DNA from: JAGNRR01 sp965230665 | Lineage (GTDB): Bacteria > Bacteroidota > Bacteroidia > Chitinophagales > Chitinophagaceae | NCBI GenBank assembly: GCA_965230665.1 | Contig: CBDDLM010000004.1 | Location: 3,224,001-3,288,000 of the forward strand | Length of the DNA stretch: 64,000 nucleotides | Direction: 5' to 3' | Shown here: piece by piece, positions 20,069 to 27,627 of the stretch | Layout of the letters: each line of letters begins with the position of its first letter | How positions within the stretch are numbered: the first letter of the stretch is position 1 | The notes under the pieces: generated by a model | Databases searched by the model: none | Told to the model about the DNA's origin: nothing | Seen by the model: only the letters and a program-made list of their open reading frames with translations | Made by a program: the position numbers and the translations under genes

Positions 20069-20824
20069 TTAGTCAGGACAAGTGCTGCTTAATTCTGGGC
20101 TTAAACATAAATCATCAGCTAAGTTTAAAAGGTCATATCCATCACATGGTTTTGGAGGAGGACAAATACTTCCTTTATTTTGAACACGCAATGCGGCTCG
20201 TGTGCTTGCATCCGTTTTTAAGTGTAAGAATTGGAGTGGTGTATTTTCTTCAAGGAGTCCTTGGTCTATTCGTCTCTTGCTTGCAAAAAGATTCGGTTCA
20301 AAATCAATATGGGTGGCGCGTTCTTCGTCATAAACAGTAGGGACGATAAGCAGTGAATGACAATTTTCATAATCCGGCTTATGTGGGATAATTTCTTTTT
20401 GAACATACTCTGAGCTTTCATCATAAACGATATAATAAAAACGTAATCCTGAGAGTGTGTACTCCTGCAAACTAGGTGTTGATTCAATCTGACGTTCTAT
20501 ACTGCAGATATACTTTTTTATGGTGTCTATGGGAAAGGTAATAGCACGACTATCTATAAAGGCGTCATTGCTATTTCTTCTATAAGATGACAAATTGATT
20601 TCGGGAATGGCAGGAGCATTGTTTGCTGCATAATTTATAATTTGTTGTCGTTCGTTTCGGTATGCACGAATCATTTTCAAAGCGTCTTTGGCGCCAATGG
20701 TCATCGTGCTGCCCGCATATTGATTGCAACAAGTTTGGGGGGCATTCTTTGTTTGATATTGGTAAAGAATAAAGCCAGCTAGTATTAAGTTAAACCCGAC
20801 GGAAAGCATCAATTTTTTTTTCAT
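20069..20824 (-). CDS. Membrane-anchored exported protein of unknown function, first gene of the two-component operon
   Basis: The start is taken at MKKKLMLSVGFN (251 residues), giving a basic N-terminus and one hydrophobic helix (signal anchor) at about residues 5-22. The exported part contains two adjacent cysteines (QTCCNQ), a segment with DSRAITFPIDTIKKYICSIE, and a C-terminal Pro/Cys stretch (CPPPKPCDG). I recognise no named family. It leads the operon for the membrane protein, kinase and regulator, and is divergent from the LGFP/papain-like gene. It may be an output or a periplasmic sensor component. Nothing in the sequence decides between these. Confidence 0.65.
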   Translation of the reverse strand: MKKKLMLSVGFNLILAGFILYQYQTKNAPQTCCNQYAGSTMTIGAKDALKMIRAYRNERQQIINYAANNAPAIPEINLSSYRRNSNDAFIDSRAITFPIDTIKKYICSIERQIESTPSLQEYTLSGLRFYYIVYDESSEYVQKEIIPHKPDYENCHSLLIVPTVYDEERATHIDFEPNLFASKRRIDQGLLEENTPLQFLHLKTDASTRAALRVQNKGSICPPPKPCDGYDLLNLADDLCLSPELSSTCPD

Positions 20825-21195
20825 GATAATAGTTTTGAGATATGGCGGCAAAGGTATTGATGAAAATGCATTGCTCGTATTGTCTTTGTATGTTCTCTTC
20901 TAGCAAGAAACTCGTAATGTCCGTCCTTGAAAGCATTGTACGTAATAGTTTAAGTCTGTTCCCCCAAAGAATGGGGAAAAATCCCCAAAACGATTTGGGC
21001 ATTTGCCTTCCCAATATGGGTTCGTAGCCTCTTGTCGTTAAAACTGTTTCTTAAAACCTTTGTACTTGTTACAGGTCATTAAATAAATACAGCTAAAACA
21101 ATAGCAAACTTATTTTTTCGAACTAGTCAGCAGGGAATCCGAAAACTGTAAATAGAGTAGGAATGATTTTAAAAGGATAAAGAATAAATTAAATT
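20825..21195. other. Divergent intergenic region, 371 bp
   Basis: This non-coding stretch separates the leftward two-component operon from the rightward LamG/LGFP/papain-like gene. Apart from the palindrome cluster at 20961-21020, I see only AT-rich DNA with a purine-rich leader (AAAAGGATAAAGAA) just before the rightward start. I could not place a convincing Bacteroidota TAnnTTTG promoter element. Confidence 0.6.
20961..21020. promoter_or_regulatory. Cluster of interleaved inverted repeats, candidate operator
   Basis: Four short perfect inverted repeats lie within 60 bases. CCCCA-5-TGGGG is at 20962-20976. TGGGGA-4-TCCCCA is at 20972-20987. CCCAAA-4-TTTGGG is at 20984-20999. CCCA-3-TGGG is at 21010-21020. 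The half-site (C)CCCA is reused by neighbouring palindromes, so the arms overlap. The cluster stands out in an otherwise AT-rich region between two divergent transcription units. Binding by the LuxR-type regulator encoded in the leftward operon is a reasonable inference. No T-run follows, so a terminator is unlikely. Confidence 0.55.
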
Positions 21196-24100
21196 ATGCC
21201 AAGTATTGTTAATCAACCCGTCATTCATTATGACTTTTCCGCGATGCCATTTCAAAATTCAGATGGTACGCACGAAGCAAAAAACATTAAAAACTGTGAG
21301 GTCTTTGATCTTCCGGCAAGAACTACGAGCGGAGCACGACACGCTGTTAACTTTAAAAAGGGAAGCACGTTTCAAATACCGAGTGCTCCTTCTCTTGAGA
21401 GCGCTGATATGTTCTGCGTAGAAATGTTTGTAAACCCAAGCGCTTCAACGAGTACAAAATCTAAACTCGCAGAAGGACAATTTTTACCATTTGCATTTGC
21501 ATTAGAAAAACAAGGGACTCGGTTTTTCTTACGTGCTTCTATTCATAGCGCCGATGGTAAATGGTACAGCTGCGCATCAGAAATCAAAGTAGCCAATGCG
21601 ATATTACCAAATCGTTGGACAAAAGTGGCTTGTGTATTTACCGGTGATGATATTGTTTTATTCAAGGAGAATGTTGTTGTAGGCAGAAGAAGCATTAAAA
21701 ATGCTAATTTAAAACCAGTTGGTAAAAAAGGAATTTTTATCGGGACTTGGGTAGACGGAAGAAGAGATCAATTTATTGGTGCACTCACTGCCTTGAAAAT
21801 TTATAACGGTATCCCAACTCAATATGAGCGATTAATTAGTCAGGCAATTCGTATTGGTATTGGTGCAATTGAAAGTAAATATCAGGACATGGGCGGTTCT
21901 CGTAGTTTTTTAGGTGCTAAAAGAGGACCAGAACGAATGGATGGAGTAAGACGTTTTCAAGTATATGCCAAAGGAAGAATTTATTGGCATCCGGAACATG
22001 GTGCTTTTGAGGTACACGGTGCTATTTTAGCTCGTTATCTAAAACCAGGTGTTAAGGGGATTTTAGGGTATCCAAAATCTGATGAAACTGTTGGTACAAG
22101 AAATTCTCGTGTAAGTTATTTTGAACAAGGAGCCATTTATTGGTCAAGCCGAACAGGTGCGCATGAGGTAACAGGAGAAAGCTATGCTTATTATGTCAGT
22201 ATTGGAAGTCATGGCTGTCCATTTGGATTGCCTATTAAGCCAACAATGTCTTTAAACGGAGGTAAGAGAACAGAGCTACAACGTGCAACTATTTATTATG
22301 CTAGAAGTACAGGTGCGCATGAAGTGCATGGAGCAATTCGGGAGCGTTATAAAAAGCTTGGAGGAGTATCGAGCTTCCTTGGCTTTCCTATAACGGATGA
22401 AGAAAAAGTAATGAAAGGTAGCAGAGATGTCGGACGCGTTTCACGTTTTAGAAATGGAGCTATTTATTGGTCTCCTAGAACAGGCGCCTTTGAAGTACAT
22501 GGCCTGATTCGACAAAAATATGAAGAACTTGGTGGTGCAACAGGAAAGTTAGGTTTTCCGATTAGTAATGAAACGAACGTTCCTGGAACAAATATTGTAT
22601 ATAACGATTTTCAAAAGGGGATTATAGTATATCGGTCAGGTTGGAGCGAAGCTCAAGTACTTACTGATTTGAAAATTATTCTCAAAAAGGCAAAGTCTGG
22701 AAGTATAGATGATGGTACCGAATGGGCAGGACCATTTCCAATTGGAAAAGATCGTTCTGCTGAGTTATATACAAAAACGACAATTAAGCAAAATGGTCGC
22801 GTACTAGTGAATAACAAAAAGAGCGGGAATAAAAAGACCACGGCTAATATGAACATTACCAAGTCCTTTACTGGGATAAATAGCAAAACTAAAATAGATC
22901 TTCGAGTCCAGTACTGGGATTATGATAAAGGTTCAGGAGATGATAAGCTTGGTGAATTTAGAAAAACATTTGAGTTGAAAAATTGTTTTGGCTTGACTTC
23001 CGATTTTGAAAATAGAATTGTAGCCAATCAGAACATGACTTCAAAGAATGGAGATTCACCTAAGTTTTCAAGTGTTCGACTAGAATACTCAATGAATATT
23101 CCTAGAACGATTGACCGAAATGAACCATTTAGAGCACAATGTTGGTGGCGTTTTGATAACTTCCGAGGGCCAAATAATTTGAGCCGTCAGATGATGGCCG
23201 ATACATTTACAGACGTTGATGCGACCTCAGATAATTTCTGGAATAAATATGTTCAAAACCCATTGGATTCTATTTTCTACGAAGTAGCTTACAAGGGTAT
23301 CGCAGCTGGAGGAAACTGTTTCGGAATGAGTACGGAAGCCGCCCGGGCCATGGCCAATAACTCTGCATTTATGCAACCATTGCATGAAAGTTATAAGGCT
23401 ACTGCCGATCGCAGTAGAATTTCAGCACATACTGAAATTAGAAGTAGTTATCGCAATATTATCAATAGTGCTCAAAGCACTCAATTAGGTGGTCGGGTAT
23501 ACAATCGAATGATCAGTAATATTCTAAATGCTGCTGTGCTACGTCCGCGCAGAGTGTTCAGTGATGTAAGAAATTATATTCGTACAGGAAACTTGCCGAT
23601 CATTACTTTGCAAGATCTAAATGACGGTAGAGGACATGCCGTATTAGCCTATGATTATAAAGTGGGTAGAGGAAATGCACCTGATGAAATTTATGTTGCC
23701 GATCCGAATACGGTATGGAGGAATGTACCTAAACCTGGAGGTAGAGAGAAGTTAGACCGTATTTGTATATTCAAGAACAATACATTCACCACAGAGTTTA
23801 ACTCAGGTAGTAACTACAGAACAAACTCATCTGATCTTACAGGTCTGGGATTGAATTTGCCAAGTACTTATATGTTTGCTGTTCCATATTCTGACTATGG
23901 TGGACAGCAGAGAAGTTTAATCTATGATTTACTGATTGATATTGCGCAAGTCATTGCAACTATGGTATTTTTATTTGGCGATGCCGAAGTAGAGCAGGTT
24001 TCTTCAGGATCAAAAAAACTATTTGGCACACATAGAGGTAAGCGTATTATGAATATTGGATCGAAAGGGATTCGAAATTTTGTTCAAATGCCAACATTTG

Positions 24101-24693
24101 ATGTAAAGAATGGTTTACAGGTTTTTGCTAAAAAAGGTAAGGGTAGTTTAAACATTGATGCTGCCGTAAAAGGTACTAAAACTGGGAACTATGAGTTTAG
24201 TATGGCAAATAGTCGATACGCTGCAAAGTTAAAAACAACGACTAAGCGAAATGGCAAGGATAATGTAAAGTTAGAAAATACTTATACTCCAGAACCCGTT
24301 CTAAAATTTGTTACTGGTGAGCGTAGTAAGAAAGCCGATGTAAATCTTGGATTCGTGCATGATGTGCGTGGTCGTCTTAAGCGTTCCTATGAGTTGGGCT
24401 TACAAGGAGCTAAAAACAAAGAAGTATCCGCCAGTATTGCGAAGTATGGTGATGGTATTCTCATCGAAAATGCAGGCCCGAGAAATCCATTTGACGTTAC
24501 GGTGCGTGTTCAAGATAAAGGAATTGATAAGATGAAACGAGTACGTGTTAATCCAGATCAATTCGCAGGAAGTAAAATTATTCAGATAAGAAATGTTGAC
24601 ATCGACAATCCTCAATCTAAGATTATTATGGAAGGTTTGACCAACAGAATCAACGGTTCTCTTATTAAGCGAATTATTAAACCAGGACTTTAA
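21196..24693 (+). CDS. LamG / LGFP-repeat / papain-like multidomain protein without signal peptide
   Basis: The protein has 1165 residues. Residues 1-215 look like a concanavalin/LamG-type sandwich (FCVEMFVNPSAST, RWTKVACVFTGDDIVLF, GALTALKIYNG). Residues 215-490 contain about five LGFP-type repeats (SFLGFPITDEE, GKLGFPISNET, each with an AIYW(S)..TGA(H/F)EVHG segment). LGFP repeats are associated with cell-wall binding in actinobacteria. A beta-rich, C2-like region follows (about 495-640). A cysteine-peptidase-like domain then shows Cys708 in GGNCFGMS, His814 in GRGHAVLAY and Asp836 in YVADPN, the Cys-His-Asp order of papain-fold enzymes. The C-terminal 250 residues are unassigned. There is no N-terminal signal, although all these modules suit extracellular work. 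It is 11 bases upstream of a muramidase gene. A cargo or effector role is inferred. Confidence 0.8.
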   Translation: MPSIVNQPVIHYDFSAMPFQNSDGTHEAKNIKNCEVFDLPARTTSGARHAVNFKKGSTFQIPSAPSLESADMFCVEMFVNPSASTSTKSKLAEGQFLPFAFALEKQGTRFFLRASIHSADGKWYSCASEIKVANAILPNRWTKVACVFTGDDIVLFKENVVVGRRSIKNANLKPVGKKGIFIGTWVDGRRDQFIGALTALKIYNGIPTQYERLISQAIRIGIGAIESKYQDMGGSRSFLGAKRGPERMDGVRRFQVYAKGRIYWHPEHGAFEVHGAILARYLKPGVKGILGYPKSDETVGTRNSRVSYFEQGAIYWSSRTGAHEVTGESYAYYVSIGSHGCPFGLPIKPTMSLNGGKRTELQRATIYYARSTGAHEVHGAIRERYKKLGGVSSFLGFPITDEEKVMKGSRDVGRVSRFRNGAIYWSPRTGAFEVHGLIRQKYEELGGATGKLGFPISNETNVPGTNIVYNDFQKGIIVYRSGWSEAQVLTDLKIILKKAKSGSIDDGTEWAGPFPIGKDRSAELYTKTTIKQNGRVLVNNKKSGNKKTTANMNITKSFTGINSKTKIDLRVQYWDYDKGSGDDKLGEFRKTFELKNCFGLTSDFENRIVANQNMTSKNGDSPKFSSVRLEYSMNIPRTIDRNEPFRAQCWWRFDNFRGPNNLSRQMMADTFTDVDATSDNFWNKYVQNPLDSIFYEVAYKGIAAGGNCFGMSTEAARAMANNSAFMQPLHESYKATADRSRISAHTEIRSSYRNIINSAQSTQLGGRVYNRMISNILNAAVLRPRRVFSDVRNYIRTGNLPIITLQDLNDGRGHAVLAYDYKVGRGNAPDEIYVADPNTVWRNVPKPGGREKLDRICIFKNNTFTTEFNSGSNYRTNSSDLTGLGLNLPSTYMFAVPYSDYGGQQRSLIYDLLIDIAQVIATMVFLFGDAEVEQVSSGSKKLFGTHRGKRIMNIGSKGIRNFVQMPTFDVKNGLQVFAKKGKGSLNIDAAVKGTKTGNYEFSMANSRYAAKLKTTTKRNGKDNVKLENTYTPEPVLKFVTGERSKKADVNLGFVHDVRGRLKRSYELGLQGAKNKEVSASIAKYGDGILIENAGPRNPFDVTVRVQDKGIDKMKRVRVNPDQFAGSKIIQIRNVDIDNPQSKIIMEGLTNRINGSLIKRIIKPGL

Positions 24694-24704
24694 AACGGGT
24701 ACCC

Positions 24705-25817
24705 ATGATTGACATTAAACCATTACAAGGTGTTCTTAAACTAAGAAGTCGAGGAGAGTTTGTTATACTGTTGCAGCAAATCCTAAGAAGTAAGGGGTAT
24801 GCCCACGTTTCTTTGGATGGATATTTTGGCAAAAGTACTGAAGAGGCGGTAATTGATTTTCAAGGAAAGAACAAGCTAAAGCAAGATGGAATTGTTGGAT
24901 CAAAAACATGGATGTTACTAAACGGAGTTGCTCGTGAAATGAACACGAGCGCTCCTGTTTCTGTTGCTTCTAAACCAATTGGCATACTAAAGGTGGGTAA
25001 AAGAGGTGAGATGGTTTTACTCTTACAAGAAAATCTAATCCGCCTAGGCTACAATCTTGTTGCCGATGGCATATTTGGACTTGGAACCCAGAAAGTAATT
25101 AAACAGTTTCAACAAGCAAAAGGATTAGCTGTAGACGGCATCTGTGGCCCCAAAACATGGTTGGCTATTGAACACGCATTGCGATCAAAGGCACCCGCAC
25201 CAGCAATAAAAGCTCAAGATGAGGAAGAGACAATAAACAAATTACTAAGTGAAAAAGATCTTAGAGATTTTGCACAAAGATATGGGCTAGAAGTAGCCGC
25301 TGTTAAGGCTGTGCATGAGGTTGAGAGTAGTGGCCGCGGCTTTAAGAATAACAAAATCAAGATTTTATTTGAAGGACATGTTTTCTGGCGAGAATTAAAA
25401 AAACGAGGTATTGCTCCTGCGTCTAAACGTGCTGGCAATGAAAATGTGCTATATCCTTCTTGGATTAGAAAGTACTATAATCAAAATCAACATAGTCGCT
25501 TAGATAAGGCAAAACAAATACATGAAGAAGCAGCCCTTTCATCTGCGTCTTACGGACTGTTTCAAGTGATGGGGTTCCATGCAACTGCTCTAGGGTTTAC
25601 TCATGTTAAGACCTTTGTTGAGTTCATGGAAATAAGTGAAGCGAATCAGTTAGAGGTTTTTGGTCGGTTTATTAAAAAGAATAATCTGATCAAATATTTA
25701 AAAGCAAAGAACTGGGCAGGTTTTGCTTTACGTTATAATGGTAAGGGATATAAAAAGAATAAATACGATACTAAAATGGCCAAAGCTTACGCAAAATATA
25801 AAGCACTCGGATCATAG
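24705..25817 (+). CDS. Peptidoglycan-binding N-acetylmuramidase (endolysin-like)
   Basis: The 370-residue protein carries two PG_binding_1 modules, at about residues 8-75 and 85-155. Each ends in the typical DG..G..T...I..FQ...L..DGI.G..TW pattern. The C-terminal part (about 180-365) matches the N-acetylmuramidase family (PF11860-type): VKAVHEVESSGRGF with candidate catalytic Glu205/Glu207, KILFEGHVFWREL, and SYGLFQVMGFHATALGF. It should cleave the glycan backbone of peptidoglycan. No signal peptide or membrane helix is present, and no holin or other phage gene is nearby. The preceding LGFP/papain-like gene ends 11 bases upstream, so the two are co-transcribed and may act as a wall-targeting pair. 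Confidence 0.88.
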   Translation: MIDIKPLQGVLKLRSRGEFVILLQQILRSKGYAHVSLDGYFGKSTEEAVIDFQGKNKLKQDGIVGSKTWMLLNGVAREMNTSAPVSVASKPIGILKVGKRGEMVLLLQENLIRLGYNLVADGIFGLGTQKVIKQFQQAKGLAVDGICGPKTWLAIEHALRSKAPAPAIKAQDEEETINKLLSEKDLRDFAQRYGLEVAAVKAVHEVESSGRGFKNNKIKILFEGHVFWRELKKRGIAPASKRAGNENVLYPSWIRKYYNQNQHSRLDKAKQIHEEAALSSASYGLFQVMGFHATALGFTHVKTFVEFMEISEANQLEVFGRFIKKNNLIKYLKAKNWAGFALRYNGKGYKKNKYDTKMAKAYAKYKALGS

Positions 25818-25979
25818 AAGATAGTTATAGTTTAATATTATTTTACAAAACAATTTAGAACCTATACCTGTTTGTAATAAAGCGAAAAGGAAATAGTTTT
25901 TTTGACTTTTTAATACTGTTATTATAATCGCATATTATTATTTTTTTCTGGTAATTATTTTTGAACTTACTTTTATCTG

Positions 25980-26549
25980 GTGGAAGCTCCTGATTGTAAT
26001 CAGTTCATATTGCCGATAAAAAACGATGATGTTCATGCTTTTAAGGAGTTGTTTGATCTTATGCATCCTTTGCTTACAAGGCATTTATATAAGCTGACCA
26101 GTCAGTCGGAATTGAGTGAGGAGTTGGCAAATGATATCTTTATATCGTTTTGGAAGAATAGAAAAACAGTTGAGATAAATACTTCTCTCAAGGCTTATTT
26201 ATATCGAGCAGCTACAAATAAGGCCTACGATTATTATCGAAAAAAAGAAAGACAACCTTCAATCTATGGAATTGATGAAACGCTACATGTGGTTAGTAAG
26301 GATAATAATGCAGAGGATAAATTGAATTATGTAGCAACGGAAAAAAAAGTATTGGCTTGTATAGAGAAGCTTCCTGAACGCTGCAAGTTGATCTTTTCAT
26401 TAAGTAGATTTTCTAAATATCCGCGAAAAAAAATTGCAGATGAACTAGATATTTCAATTAAAACCATTGAAAATCAAATGACTAAGGCCATTAAATTAAT
26501 GAAAAATTGTGTTTTTGATAAAAAAGATAGGGGGGGGAAGCAAAAATAA
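25980..26549 (+). CDS. ECF-family RNA polymerase sigma factor (FecI-like)
   Basis: The 189-residue protein starts at a GTG. Region 2 shows ELANDIFISFWKNRKTV, then SLKAYLYRAATNKAYDYYRKKER. Region 4 has CIEKLPERCKLIFSLSRFSKYPRKKIADELDISIKTIENQMTKA with its helix-turn-helix, the usual layout for Bacteroidota FecI-like ECF factors. The anti-sigma fecR gene follows after 54 bases. The last codons, a lysine-rich tail with Arg-Gly-Gly, contain the G-run of a promoter-like element that appears again before the Omp28-like gene. The factor itself lacks that element upstream, so its own transcription is probably driven by another sigma factor. Confidence 0.92.
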   Translation: MEAPDCNQFILPIKNDDVHAFKELFDLMHPLLTRHLYKLTSQSELSEELANDIFISFWKNRKTVEINTSLKAYLYRAATNKAYDYYRKKERQPSIYGIDETLHVVSKDNNAEDKLNYVATEKKVLACIEKLPERCKLIFSLSRFSKYPRKKIADELDISIKTIENQMTKAIKLMKNCVFDKKDRGGKQK

Positions 26550-26558
26550 CGACCTTAT
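26519..26558 (+). promoter_or_regulatory. Candidate ECF-sigma promoter for the fecR-TonB receptor operon
   Basis: The 17-base element TAAAAAAGATAGGGGGG at 26519-26535 is followed after exactly 14 bases by CGAC (26550) and then a TTAT. The same 17 bases and the same 14-base gap to CGAC recur at 31282-31320 before the Omp28-like gene. It overlaps the end of the sigma gene, so the G-rich half is encoded in that protein's last codons. It lies about 50-85 bases upstream of the fecR start. I infer -35-like (G-run) and -10-like (CGAC) halves recognised by the adjacent sigma factor. Confidence 0.65.
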
Positions 26559-26603
26559 TAGAGGAGATATAGGCTTAAAACGGCTGTAAGCAGCGTAATA
26601 GCT

Positions 26604-27611
26604 ATGATAGAAGAAGAAAAAATAGTAAAAATTATTCTAAAAGAACTCGAGGGAGACTTGAATTCGGAAGAGCAAATAGCTTTAAATGCTTGGCTTCAGG
26701 ATGATGGGAACGTTATTGTCTATAACCAATATCAAGAACTTTGGGGTGTTACGGATACCTTGGCTCAAAAGAAGGAAAACTTTGCGTCAAACAGCGATCT
26801 GTCTTGGATGGCCATTGAGCAGCATATTACGGTAGAGCAACCGAAACGTAGATTAAAGGTCGCTTATGGAGTAGCAGCATCTATAGCATTGATTCTTATG
26901 ATCTTTGGAGCGAACTACCTATTGAATACAAACAGTAATCAAGAAACCATTCAATATGTTCTACAACCTAATGAAAAAGACACTTTAACTTTTCCTGATG
27001 GGTCTCAAGCTTATTTATTTGGTCCTTGTTCTATGACCTATCCTAAACACTTTGCTGCTAATGAGCGCTCTGTTTCGATAAATGGATTTGCTTATTTTGA
27101 TATTGCTCATGATGAATCAAGACCTTTTGAAGTAGTTACGGAAAAAGGAAGAGTAGAAGTATTAGGGACGTCGTTTACTGTAGATACAAGACAGCAAGAA
27201 GCTTTTACCGTAGCCTGTTTGTCAGGTAAAGTTAGAATGATTGCGACCAGTGATAGTCATGAACAAAAACATCAAACGATTTTGACAAGAAATAAAAGAG
27301 CGACCTTTTCTAGTCAATCTAAGCAACTTGACGTTACAAATTTTAAAAGAAGCGATTTAGGTATAGCAATACCCGTTCGTAATATGACTTTTGAAAATAA
27401 GCCTCTAGGTGAAATCCTAGATCGTATAGAATATAACTATGGTGTAACCATTCAGTTAGAGAACAAAGACCTGTTGGGGATGAAATACTCTACTGCCTTA
27501 AATGATACAACAATTGAGGACTTCTTTAACGAGTTAAAGATTACCTTTAAGGTAGAAGTAATTCAAACTGAACCAGAAAACTACATTTTAAAAGGAGGAA
27601 GTTTGAATTAG
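26604..27611 (+). CDS. FecR-family anti-sigma factor
   Basis: The 335-residue protein has a cytosolic N-terminal anti-sigma region (about 1-80), including LNSEEQIALNAWLQDDGN and a conserved tryptophan-rich segment. One transmembrane helix follows (about 88-106, AYGVAASIALILMIFGANYLL). The periplasmic FecR domain shows LPDGSQAYLFGPCSMTYPKHF-like and VVTEKGRVEVLGTSFTVDT strands. The C-terminal DUF4974-type domain (MTFENKPLGEILDRIEYNYGV) resembles the secretin/TonB short N-terminal fold and should contact the receptor's STN domain. It relays receptor occupancy to the ECF sigma factor encoded immediately upstream. The TonB receptor gene starts 16 bases downstream. Confidence 0.93.
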   Translation: MIEEEKIVKIILKELEGDLNSEEQIALNAWLQDDGNVIVYNQYQELWGVTDTLAQKKENFASNSDLSWMAIEQHITVEQPKRRLKVAYGVAASIALILMIFGANYLLNTNSNQETIQYVLQPNEKDTLTFPDGSQAYLFGPCSMTYPKHFAANERSVSINGFAYFDIAHDESRPFEVVTEKGRVEVLGTSFTVDTRQQEAFTVACLSGKVRMIATSDSHEQKHQTILTRNKRATFSSQSKQLDVTNFKRSDLGIAIPVRNMTFENKPLGEILDRIEYNYGVTIQLENKDLLGMKYSTALNDTTIEDFFNELKITFKVEVIQTEPENYILKGGSLN

Positions 27612-27627
27612 GTATTGTTTTCTGAAG

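Noticed and set aside
24705..25817. Prophage lysis module
   Set aside because: The muramidase has no holin, spanin or structural phage genes nearby, and its partner is a LamG/LGFP/papain-like protein.
25902..25928. TTGACT and TATAAT, an E. coli-like promoter before the ECF sigma gene
   Set aside because: The spacer is only 15 bases and Bacteroidota housekeeping sigma uses a different consensus (TTTG / TAnnTTTG).
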